From a virus: 33,634 nt of DNA. Position 1 is the stretch's first letter; every line of letters begins with the position of its first letter. Both the position numbers and the translations under genes were made by a program. Of the stretch, positions 1 to 7,388 are shown piece after piece. The notes beneath the pieces are model-generated. The model saw nothing but the letters and a program-made list of their open reading frames with translations. It had not been told where the DNA came from and ran no database searches. Location: IMG/VR virus record IMGVR_UViG_3300030329_004342, positions 1 through 33,634 of that record, one strand, 5' to 3'.

Positions 1-102
1 TTCTGCTGATGTAGATAATGCAGATTATCACGGCAACTGGAGAAACCACAATTTTAATACAGCTTCAGAAAATGCTACTAATGCAGACGAAATAGATAGT
101 GG
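1..102. repeat. Terminal overlap of a circular assembly, left copy
   Basis: Bases 5-102 are identical to 33537-33634. Extending to 1-102 versus 33533-33634 gives one mismatch (T at 4, C at 33536), which is silent (Ser TCT/TCC). Because one gene reads through both copies in the same frame, this is best read as the overlap left when a circular or circularly permuted genome is assembled, not as a biological terminal repeat. Confidence 0.85.
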
Positions 103-1468
103 CTATTTATCACGCATATTAACTCCGGGAGAGTTTCATTTTATACACTCTCAAAGGGCATTGATTTTTGATGGTAACGACTCGGCAGGGATTAATTCAT
201 CTTTTGCATTGGATAATGTTGAAATGGATAACTCAACTTGGACGGCTGGTGACAGAGAAGCCGGAGGGAGTGCTATTGGACACGCAGAACTCAATGGAGC
301 TCACAATGACTCTGTTACTACTTTAACAATAGAAGATGATACACAAGATGCAGTTACGACTATCAGTAATATATTTAAACCCGGAGATATTATATTAGTA
401 GGGACTGAATTAATGCTAGTTACAGCAGTGGGAAGCACTCTAACTGTAGAAAGAGGCTATTTAGGATCAACTGCCGCCTCACATTCAGACCACGATGATG
501 TTAAATTCTGGGCAATGAATGACCTAGTTGATTATACATCATATATTAATGATGGCTCTGGGGTTTCTGCTAGGGTAGCAATGACAGATAAAAATGGAAA
601 TTTTACAGCAAGTAATTTTTTCGGTGCTGGTCGCCTTTTCTTTGATAGTGCTTCAAATAGTAATGATGATAATTATTATACAGGGATACAGCCCGGCAGT
701 GTTGCTATAAAATTATACCAACCGGCTTATCACGATATAATTTGCTCTAAACCTATCGGACCTAGCACAGATAGTGGGCTGACGGCTGGATCAACATATT
801 ATGTTAAAGCTCAAATTGACGGAGTTTCAGCAACTGAAGTGAGCTTTGTTGTTGATTCCTCAGATACTACATTTGGGGGAAAAGATGGAATAATAAATAA
901 AATACAGTCAGCATTAAATACTGCCGCAAACACTAAAGGAAATGCTTTATATGGAGTTTTTTGCAGTGTTGCTATTGTTAATGGAAATATACGATTTTCA
1001 TCAAACACAAGAAATAGTTCAGACAGGAGCAAGATGATTATCACTAATGGAACAACAGGGGGAGATAGCGGGACTTCGTGGAATTTGTTTGCTAATAATT
1101 CTGCTACTGGAATATTCCCTACTACCTTGAGAGATTATGTAGAGGCTCAATTACCTAAAGATACTATCTATAATAGCCAAAAGGCAGAAACAGTCACAAA
1201 TGATGCTGTGTTTTTATATGATAATGGGAGAGGGTTTATAAGAAGCGGGGCACAAGCTAATGGCTCTGGCTCTATAAACTATGAGACTGGAGCATTGGTT
1301 TTATCTGGTTTACCTCCTTATTGCGAGCTAGCTGTTTCTTGCACATATGCGACAGCACATTCAGGAGGAGCAACCACATCAACTAATTCTAATTCTTTAG
1401 AAGGAATTTATGCTAGATCTTTAAATTCCAAAATAGACGGAGATGTAGAATTAACTATAATTAATTAG
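1..1468 (+). CDS. Virion structural protein, C-terminal part (gene crosses the circular join)
   Basis: The reading frame is open from base 2 and ends at the TAA at 1466-1468. It is the continuation of the gene that starts at 33261: bases 5-102 equal 33537-33634 in the same frame, giving a joined protein of about 579 residues, of which residues 92-579 lie here. A TTG at 161 is an internal codon and not a start. Around nt 380-475 the protein has the pattern PGDIILVGTELMLVT followed by RGYLGSTAASHSD, a short beta-rich motif I associate with phage virion proteins. The rest is rich in Ser, Gly, Asn and Thr, as fibre or decoration proteins often are. It follows two other large low-complexity structural genes (31414 and 32457) and precedes the connector genes. 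The exact role is unknown; a structural role is inferred from composition and position. Confidence 0.7.
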   Translation, partial: SADVDNADYHGNWRNHNFNTASENATNADEIDSGYLSRILTPGEFHFIHSQRALIFDGNDSAGINSSFALDNVEMDNSTWTAGDREAGGSAIGHAELNGAHNDSVTTLTIEDDTQDAVTTISNIFKPGDIILVGTELMLVTAVGSTLTVERGYLGSTAASHSDHDDVKFWAMNDLVDYTSYINDGSGVSARVAMTDKNGNFTASNFFGAGRLFFDSASNSNDDNYYTGIQPGSVAIKLYQPAYHDIICSKPIGPSTDSGLTAGSTYYVKAQIDGVSATEVSFVVDSSDTTFGGKDGIINKIQSALNTAANTKGNALYGVFCSVAIVNGNIRFSSNTRNSSDRSKMIITNGTTGGDSGTSWNLFANNSATGIFPTTLRDYVEAQLPKDTIYNSQKAETVTNDAVFLYDNGRGFIRSGAQANGSGSINYETGALVLSGLPPYCELAVSCTYATAHSGGATTSTNSNSLEGIYARSLNSKIDGDVELTIIN

Positions 1469-1479
1469 GAGTAAAAAAG

Positions 1480-1581
1480 ATGCCATCTGGAAAAGGAACA
1501 TACGGAAGTAAAAAAGGGAGACCAAAGAAAAAGGGATCTGCAAAAAAGATGAAAAATACTAAAATAAAGAAAAAGAAATAA
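1480..1581 (+). CDS. Small, very basic 33-residue protein
   Basis: ATG at 1480 follows a good ribosome binding site (TTAGGAGT, 1465-1472) and the gene ends at the TAA at 1579-1581. The product starts MPSGKGTYGSKKGRPKKK and is almost half lysine and arginine, with no acidic residues. Short proteins with a GKGTYGSKKGRP-like start are, as far as I recall, common between structural genes of marine phages, but their function is not established. The charge suggests binding to nucleic acid or to an acidic virion surface. It starts 11 bases after the upstream virion gene and is followed directly by the structured segment at 1590-1687. Confidence 0.7.
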   Translation: MPSGKGTYGSKKGRPKKKGSAKKMKNTKIKKKK

Positions 1582-1589
1582 TTATAAAG

Positions 1590-1687
1590 GGGTTCTATGC
1601 TTAGGCAGTCAATATATTTTGCTAAGGTGGTAGGTTTGGAAAAGCAATGCAGACAGTTGTTGGGAGGCAACTCTACGTATAGAACCC
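1590..1687 (+). ncRNA. Candidate structured RNA closed by an 11-bp long-range stem
   Basis: The 108-base gap between the small basic gene and the connector gene's ribosome binding site folds into a compact element. GGGTTCTATGC (1590-1600) pairs with GTATAGAACCC (1677-1687) over 11 pairs, with one G-U. Inside are a hairpin CTTAGGCA/TGCTAAG (about 1600-1607 with 1620-1626, one bulge) and a hairpin AGTTG/CAACT (1655-1659 with 1668-1672, 8-base loop). The middle, 1627-1654, is unpaired or forms a further arm. No anticodon arm or T-arm is visible, so it is not a normal tRNA. It could be a cis-acting mRNA element or a small RNA. Confidence 0.5.
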
Positions 1688-1706
1688 TAAAAATTTGGAG
1701 AAATTT

Positions 1707-2753
1707 ATGGCTATAAGTACATTTAAATATTGCGACATATCAGATGTACAGCAAGTTTATACCAAGATTGCTGATATGGATGACAAACGACCTATCTATA
1801 ATTGGACAGCCACTGGTGTTACTAATCAATATAAATCAGCTAATTCTGGCTTGGTTTCGCAATTGTTTGTTGATGGAGCTGAACTTGGAAGTGCTGAATC
1901 AGGAACTGGGGCAGTTACCTCAGATGACAAATGGTATTATGATGCAGATACAGATACCGTATATTATTTTAATGATGGATTCAACCCTAGTGACAAATTA
2001 ATGGAAGCCGGTATTGATTATACCACGTACATTACCGACCAGATAGAAAGGGCTAGCCAGCAATTAAATTCTATGCTGGATCAAAGCCGTTTTCCGATTC
2101 CGATCCCTAAGGCATTTCAGTATAGTGCCGATCCAGCAAATGACACTCCTGAATATGATTACGTAATAGTTCGCTTAACTGCTCTATTGACCGCCTATAA
2201 TTGCATTACAGCAATTAATCCACAGAGTGAAGAAGCAGAAGCTATTTTCAGGCAGATTACGTTTGCTAATAGTGGATTGCTAGACAAACTCAATGCCGGC
2301 ACCATAGCTTTAAACTTTGAAACTAATACAAGAGATATTAATGGAGGGAATCCAATAGAAATTACTCGCAATGGAACTATGTATTTAGTGGAAGCTTATT
2401 GCGATGGATGGACAGGGGCTAAATTTGATAGGGTTCAGATTATTTGCACCACTGCTGGAGTTTATGGGACTGCTAAAGTTTCTTTTAAAACTTTAGATGG
2501 GACAAACCTATATGGTAATGTAGCCGAAAACCTTTCTGTAACCGGAGGGCTTGACTATATGGGAGGCAATTTATATGTAAGGTTTGAGGGCAACTCTATG
2601 AATGTTGGGGATCGGTGGGATATAGAAATGAGAAACGTGAACGTAGAGACTACTAATAAAAATGTAAAATCTATTAATGCACACAGAGGCTCAAAATATG
2701 CTAACTCAATTTATAAAAATTATTCAACAGCAAGAAAAATTAGAGGATCTTAA
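1707..2753 (+). CDS. Head-tail connector (gp6/gp36-like adaptor) with an inserted domain
   Basis: I chose ATG 1707 because GGAG at 1697-1700 lies 6 bases upstream; a TTG at 1695 in the same frame has no such site. The product is 348 residues. The N-terminus (AISTFKYCDISDVQQVY) and the helical segment near residues 110-190 (ITDQIERASQQLNSML, YDYVIVRLTALLTAYNC) resemble the head-tail connector or DUF1320 type of short helical adaptor proteins, which form the ring under the portal. Residues about 35-100 and 220-310 look like beta-rich insertions, making the protein two to three times the usual length. It is followed without a gap by a probable tail terminator and the tail tube gene, as expected of a neck module. 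Confidence 0.55.
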   Translation: MAISTFKYCDISDVQQVYTKIADMDDKRPIYNWTATGVTNQYKSANSGLVSQLFVDGAELGSAESGTGAVTSDDKWYYDADTDTVYYFNDGFNPSDKLMEAGIDYTTYITDQIERASQQLNSMLDQSRFPIPIPKAFQYSADPANDTPEYDYVIVRLTALLTAYNCITAINPQSEEAEAIFRQITFANSGLLDKLNAGTIALNFETNTRDINGGNPIEITRNGTMYLVEAYCDGWTGAKFDRVQIICTTAGVYGTAKVSFKTLDGTNLYGNVAENLSVTGGLDYMGGNLYVRFEGNSMNVGDRWDIEMRNVNVETTNKNVKSINAHRGSKYANSIYKNYSTARKIRGS

Positions 2754-3196
2754 TGGCTGTTACTTATGATAAAATATCATTTCCAAAAATTGAAAATGGT
2801 TTAAAGAAAATCATAGATGACGAATTTCAAAATGTGTACGTTTCGCCACGATTTAAGATGATTGGGAACGAGTGCATCAGGGTTGATTTGCAGAGCTCAT
2901 CTGATTTGCAAAAAACAACCACATTTGAAGAACGAGAATATGCCGTAATGCTACGATATTACTTTAAAGGGGATCTAACCAACCCTAGAGTAAACGAAGC
3001 CATAAAAGACAAATCTGATAGACTTAGACGACATCTTTTAAATAACCAAGTAGTAGAAACTGCGAGTGCCAGTTGGGTTGATTTGGTAGTGCAGAACATA
3101 GAATTTAATATCGAGGATAGTGAAAACGAAGATGACGAATCGCTATACATTATTGAATATGACCTACTATTAATTAACTTTAACTCATTTGGATAA
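2753..3196 (+). CDS. Probable tail terminator / neck protein
   Basis: This 147-residue protein overlaps the connector gene by one base (TAATG), so it is probably translated by re-initiation. Its layout, an N-terminal helix (FPKIENGLKKIIDDEF) followed by alternating strands and a long amphipathic helix, is like the small tail-terminator or tail-completion proteins that cap siphovirus tails. Two acidic runs lie at the C-terminal side (IEDSENEDDES). The position between connector and tail tube supports this role. Sequence motifs alone do not prove it. Confidence 0.5.
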   Translation: MAVTYDKISFPKIENGLKKIIDDEFQNVYVSPRFKMIGNECIRVDLQSSSDLQKTTTFEEREYAVMLRYYFKGDLTNPRVNEAIKDKSDRLRRHLLNNQVVETASASWVDLVVQNIEFNIEDSENEDDESLYIIEYDLLLINFNSFG

Positions 3197-3207
3197 AGGA
3201 GAATAAA

Positions 3208-3426
3208 ATGATAAAATCATATGCAGGGAAAAAATACAAAGCAAAAGCATCATATAAAAATGCCGAAGTAAATTTCCAGACATTAGGCAGTAATACTAAA
3301 CACTCTCAGGCACTTAATGGGCTTGAAATTCATTTAAACGAAGTACCGAAAGAATTAGAGAATCACTTGGAGCAAGTGGTAGCTAATAAACCGAAAACTA
3401 AAACAACTAAAACTGAGGAGAAATAA
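3208..3426 (+). CDS. Small neck/tail-module protein with Lys-Thr-rich tail
   Basis: A 72-residue product; ATG 3208 is preceded by AAAGGAGAATAAA. It ends in a lysine/threonine-rich segment (about the last 14 residues, KPKTKTTKTEEK). It overlaps the tail tube gene by one base (TAATG at 3426). I do not recognise a family. Its place between the putative tail terminator and tail tube makes a role in tail joining or assembly likely. A second small protein with a similar Lys-rich end follows the capsid gene (29680). Confidence 0.6.
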   Translation: MIKSYAGKKYKAKASYKNAEVNFQTLGSNTKHSQALNGLEIHLNEVPKELENHLEQVVANKPKTKTTKTEEK

Positions 3427-4430
3427 TGGCAAGTTTTAAATCAACGCAAGCCACTCAATGTTTAATAGCCGACGAGGCAGCCTTCGGGACGGCTATTGCA
3501 TCAGGTGGAACTTGGAACGAGTACCCAGTAACATCTTTTACAATGCCGGAGCTCTCTGCTCCAGTTGAATACTCTGCACCCAGAGTTGGACGAGGTGTGA
3601 ATTATGTAATGCAAGGGCACCACAGACCAGATCAAAAGGTTTATACTTTTGACATCACAATGAAAGGCAATACGGAAACATTTTTGAGGGGTTGTGCCTC
3701 ATTCTTTGAGGATGCATCAAGTGTAGCAACCTTACCGGCTAATTATGCTTTTCCGACTACATATGTTCACGGTGGATCTGTGACAACTCAATGCTCAGTG
3801 CTATTTACAGAGGTGGGAGCAGATGCAACAAGTGATTTGCTTTTAACATCTTGCGTAGCTACAGGAATGAGCTGGGCTTGTGATATTGGATCAGAAGGAG
3901 GAGAGTGGACAGTTACATTGAATATGATGACTGCTTACCAACCAACATATGTTAATTATTCTCAAACAAATACCGTTAATACAACTGCGATCAAGAATAT
4001 CAAAGACCTTACTTGCACATTGAATAGTGGCTCTGCTGAGACTCTAGTGATGACAAGTTTTAATTTGGATTTTAGCAGAACTGTAGAAAGAGTGCACTAC
4101 TCAGAATCTTCAACATATAGACCTTACGGATATGCAATGACAGGAGTTATTGACGTAACAGGCTCTCTCACTTGCAAAAGAGATGAAGAACTTGAGGATG
4201 TTTTGGGCACCGGAAGGTTTAGCAATTCAACTGTTTGCGATTTACAGCTAGTTGATAGTAGCACTGCTGGTAATTTTACACTAGATATGGATAGAATCTT
4301 TTTAAATGAGCCATCTATTGATAATGGGGGAGCATTTTACCAATCAGTAATACCTTTTACTGCTGTAGCGGGTGTAAATTATGATGCAACAGTTGATGAT
4401 GCAGTAGTTAATTTGACAATAGCTAACTAG
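3426..4430 (+). CDS. Major tail (tube) protein
   Basis: This 334-residue protein is beta-rich and is placed directly before the tail chaperone pair and tape measure, the standard position of the tail tube subunit in siphoviruses. The opening residues (ASFKSTQATQCLIADEAAFGTA) and the later strand pattern (VYTFDITMKGNTETFLRG, GEWTVTLNMMTAYQP, FNLDFSRTVERVHY) fit phage tail tube proteins of this type. Two internal halves look loosely repeated (FDITMKG and IDVTGSLTCKR). It would polymerise as rings around the tape measure to form the DNA channel. The role is secure by position; the exact family is inferred. Confidence 0.72.
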   Translation: MASFKSTQATQCLIADEAAFGTAIASGGTWNEYPVTSFTMPELSAPVEYSAPRVGRGVNYVMQGHHRPDQKVYTFDITMKGNTETFLRGCASFFEDASSVATLPANYAFPTTYVHGGSVTTQCSVLFTEVGADATSDLLLTSCVATGMSWACDIGSEGGEWTVTLNMMTAYQPTYVNYSQTNTVNTTAIKNIKDLTCTLNSGSAETLVMTSFNLDFSRTVERVHYSESSTYRPYGYAMTGVIDVTGSLTCKRDEELEDVLGTGRFSNSTVCDLQLVDSSTAGNFTLDMDRIFLNEPSIDNGGAFYQSVIPFTAVAGVNYDATVDDAVVNLTIAN

Positions 4431-4439
4431 GGAGATTAA

Positions 4440-4724
4440 ATGGGAAAGAAGAAGGAAATGGGCGACACATTCAAAGTTGGAGAAACAGAATTTAATTTTG
4501 TGATTCCAACATTTAAAGAAAGATGTACGTTGAATAACAAGTTATATAAAATTGCTCTTGATAATACCAAAGGGGATTTTACTACTTACAGCGACATAGT
4601 TCTTTTGGGGACTAATATGAATGAAGATGCCTTAAACGACCTGACCAACGAAGATATTATTGAACTTGGAAGGGTAGTAATTGAAAAAATGAACGCAAAA
4701 AAAAAGAAACTGAGCTTCGCTTAA
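4440..4724 (+). CDS. Tail assembly chaperone, short form (lambda gpG-like)
   Basis: A 94-residue protein between tail tube and tape measure; ATG 4440 follows AGGGAGATTAA. This is the unshifted product of a two-form chaperone gene. The frame ends five codons after a run of nine A's followed by G (4697-4706), and a -1 slip there joins it to the open frame that runs to 5125. In lambda-like phages the short form coats the tape measure during tail assembly. Its C-terminal residues are Lys-rich (NAKKKKLSFA), as encoded by the slippery run. Confidence 0.75.
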   Translation: MGKKKEMGDTFKVGETEFNFVIPTFKERCTLNNKLYKIALDNTKGDFTTYSDIVLLGTNMNEDALNDLTNEDIIELGRVVIEKMNAKKKKLSFA

Positions 4725-5125
4725 ATGTTTGGATCTCATTTTATGGATCCAGATCCGACAGCTTTCCGCTATTTCCATATAAAGCGAGAAGCTTAACATT
4801 AAAAAAAGAGCTTCTTTTTGAGTCGAAGCAAGACGTACAAGATGAAATAGATAGGTGCAAGGCTGAAGTTGAAGGCACAGGGTTTGAGGTAGCACAAGCA
4901 ATTTATATGCAACTACCTTTTTTTGCAAATGATGAGGTAATGATTGATGCAAAAAGCCAAGATTATATACAATTATATAATTTTTGCACAAGCACTAATA
5001 CCCCAGTTACAACTTCAGCTCTTGATACCCCGGCAGATATATTTGATGCTTTCCAAACTATAGCTGGCGAAATAAATGTTATAAAAGAATTCGAAGAAAG
5101 CAAAAAAGCAAAAGGTAGAAATTAA
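4440..5125 (+). CDS. Tail assembly chaperone, frameshifted long form (gpGT-like), join 4440..4706 and 4706..5125
   Basis: The -1 frame is open from 4706 (GAA ACT GAG CTT) to the TAA at 5123-5125 and has no ribosome binding site or good start near its beginning. Read through the slip, the fusion is about 228 residues: 89 from the zero frame and 139 from the -1 frame. The added part is acidic and helical (FESKQDVQDEIDRCKAEVEG) and ends FEESKKAKGRN. In lambda the T domain recruits the tail tube subunit to the tape measure. An ATG at 4907 lies within this frame, but starting there would leave 4725-4906 unexplained. The TAATG overlap with the tape measure gene supports the end point. Confidence 0.75.
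4700..4706 (+). promoter_or_regulatory. -1 ribosomal frameshift slippery site A AAA AAG
   Basis: In the zero frame the codons are AAA (4701) and AAG (4704), preceded by A at 4700, an X XXY YYZ heptamer within a run of nine A's. After slipping, the ribosome reads GAA from 4706. About 24 bases downstream, GGATCT (4731-4736) can pair with AGATCC (4751-4756), a possible stimulator but farther away than usual. Confidence 0.75.
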
Positions 5126-7383
5126 TGGCTGTTAATAAATATATATTAGATGTACAGGCTAAAGGTACGGGCAAAACCCGCAAGGCTCTTGGAGGCGTCA
5201 ATAAATCTGTTCAAGGGATGACAAAAGGTTTTGCCGGTTCAGTTGCCAAGCTAGTTGGGTTTGGTGGTGCTATGGCCGTAGTAGGTAAATCTATAACTGC
5301 CTATGGTAAGTTTGAAGGAATAAATACCGGCTTTAAAAATATGGCTCAAAATGCCGGATGGTCTACGCAGGCTTTAGAGAAAATGAGGGAAGCAACAGCA
5401 GGAACTGCCGACGATATGATGTTGATGGAAAAGGCAAACAACGCTATGATGCTTGGAGTTGCTGAGTCTGATGATGCTATGGCTGAACTAATGAACACAG
5501 CTATGAGGCTAGGAGAGTCGCTAGGATTAGACACAGAAACTGCTCTTGACTCTCTTGTTACAGGAATGGGAAGGCAGTCCAAATTGATGCTTGACAATCT
5601 TGGTATTATGGTTGATACAAACAAAGCATACGAAGTTTATGCAGATGAGCTTGGAATTTCATCAAAAGCACTAACAGATGCTCAGAAAAAACAGGCTTTT
5701 AACAACGCAACAATGAAAGAAGCAAGCAGGCTAGTTGAAGAATTAGGGCCGGACACCGAAACTGCCGGCAGAGCATTAAAAAGAATGGGTGCTGATACTA
5801 TGAACCTTGCTGTGTCCTTTGGAAAATTTTTAGCACCGGGTATTGAGAGAGTTTCTGAGGGCTATGGTAGTATGACAGAGTCGATGGGGGAAGCATTTAA
5901 TTTGTTATCAAAGGTTGATTGGGCAGAATCTTTTAAAGGCTTAGGAGTGAATTTATCAGAAGTAGCAAAGAATGTATTCCAAACTTTAGTTCTAGCCTTT
6001 AGTTCTGTGGGAAAATATCTATGGAATGATTTGGGGCCTGATATGTGGAAATTTTTTAAAAACTTCTTCACCCGTCTATTGGAGGAAGCAAAAAAACTAG
6101 GACAATATATTTGGGAACCTTTGAAATTGTTTGGAATAATTTCCGCTTTACAAATTCAGAAAAAATATAACAGTTTCTTCTACAGTATCAGAGGGTTAGT
6201 ACAGACTTATATGGTGCAACCTATGGCTCAAGCAACTAATCAAATTTTAAAAATGGTTAATGCTACTCTAAACCAAATGAATAAATTGCTCACCTATATG
6301 GGTAAACAGACATTTGAGCCTGTGAAGTTGATTGACGTAGAGTCGTTACATACAGCAGAGGAAGATTTAAAGGCGGCACAAGAACCTCTTGATAAACTTA
6401 TTGCACATTTTCGCAAACAACTTTCAGAAACTGAGTTTATGAAAGATATGTTTGAAGCAGTTGCAGATGATACTAAAACATTTAGAGAGCAACTTGCAGA
6501 GATATGGTCGGACACCGATGATGTTATAAAGATTAAAATTGATGATGATGGGACTATATCGTTGGTCAAAGAAGAGCTCGAAAATATCGACAACAGGAAT
6601 TGGTTTCAAAAAATCAGGGATTGGTGGAAAGGGATGACAGGGGACACCAAACCCGAAGAATGGGGCAGGGCTTGGAATAATACTTTTACTGAAATAAATA
6701 ATACAGTTGGGGCTTTAGGGGATATGTGGGGACAGCAAGCAGACTCAGCACAGTCTGCAATGGAAGAACAGATCCAATTATCTAACGACGCCTATTCCGC
6801 AGAGAAGGAATTGATTGAGGCCTCTATGGAAAGTGGGGAGGAGAAAACGGAAAGACTCGCCAAACTAGAACAGGACAGAGTAGATGCAGAGCAAAGAATA
6901 AGAGATGCAGAAGAAGGCAAAATCAGAGACTTAAGGAGAACCAAAGCACAGGCTGAAATAGCTCAGGCGATAATTTCAGGAGGACACGCGATAGTGACAG
7001 GATGGGCCAACCCTTTTCCATTAAATATAGCTATTGCAGGTCTGATCGCAGCTCAGACAGGAATACAAATCGGAATGATGAAATCAGAGATGGCGAAACT
7101 TCAACACGGTGGAGAATTTATAGCTGACAGACCAACGCCAATAATGGTGGGAGAAGCGGGGCAAGCTGAAAGAGTACGAGTAACTCCATTAAGTGCTACT
7201 AATAGAAATATCGGTTCAGGGGGAGGGCAAACAAATATCAGCATCAACGTGTCTGGCAATGTTTTAACTAGGGATTTTGTGAAAGATGAATTAGTGGAAG
7301 AACTCCAAAATGCAGTACGAAGGGGTTTGATCTACGCAGAATCTAACAATAATACAACAACTAAATTATATTTTGATGGCTAA
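5125..7383 (+). CDS. Tail tape measure protein
   Basis: The 752-residue product is mostly helical, with long heptad-like stretches, and follows the frameshifted chaperone, the classic position. Hydrophobic segments lie near residues 40-60 (VAKLVGFGGAMAVVGKSI) and 615-655 (AIISGGHAIVTGWANPFPLN and following), as often seen in tape measures that insert into the host membrane. The N-terminal 240 residues resemble the conserved tape-measure domain (TGMGRQSKLMLDNLGIMVDT). A charged coiled coil occupies about residues 555-615. By the usual rule of about 0.15 nm per residue, the tail would be roughly 110 nm (inference). It starts by a one-base TAATG overlap. Confidence 0.88.
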   Translation: MAVNKYILDVQAKGTGKTRKALGGVNKSVQGMTKGFAGSVAKLVGFGGAMAVVGKSITAYGKFEGINTGFKNMAQNAGWSTQALEKMREATAGTADDMMLMEKANNAMMLGVAESDDAMAELMNTAMRLGESLGLDTETALDSLVTGMGRQSKLMLDNLGIMVDTNKAYEVYADELGISSKALTDAQKKQAFNNATMKEASRLVEELGPDTETAGRALKRMGADTMNLAVSFGKFLAPGIERVSEGYGSMTESMGEAFNLLSKVDWAESFKGLGVNLSEVAKNVFQTLVLAFSSVGKYLWNDLGPDMWKFFKNFFTRLLEEAKKLGQYIWEPLKLFGIISALQIQKKYNSFFYSIRGLVQTYMVQPMAQATNQILKMVNATLNQMNKLLTYMGKQTFEPVKLIDVESLHTAEEDLKAAQEPLDKLIAHFRKQLSETEFMKDMFEAVADDTKTFREQLAEIWSDTDDVIKIKIDDDGTISLVKEELENIDNRNWFQKIRDWWKGMTGDTKPEEWGRAWNNTFTEINNTVGALGDMWGQQADSAQSAMEEQIQLSNDAYSAEKELIEASMESGEEKTERLAKLEQDRVDAEQRIRDAEEGKIRDLRRTKAQAEIAQAIISGGHAIVTGWANPFPLNIAIAGLIAAQTGIQIGMMKSEMAKLQHGGEFIADRPTPIMVGEAGQAERVRVTPLSATNRNIGSGGGQTNISINVSGNVLTRDFVKDELVEELQNAVRRGLIYAESNNNTTTKLYFDG

Positions 7384-7388
7384 AATGA

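Noticed and set aside
161-163. TTG start for the first virion gene
   Set aside because: The same frame is open upstream to base 2 and continues from the ATG at 33261 across the circular join.
1590-1687. tRNA gene
   Set aside because: The closing stem resembles an acceptor stem, but there is no anticodon loop, no T-arm with the TTCGA-type loop, and the stem is 11 bp long.
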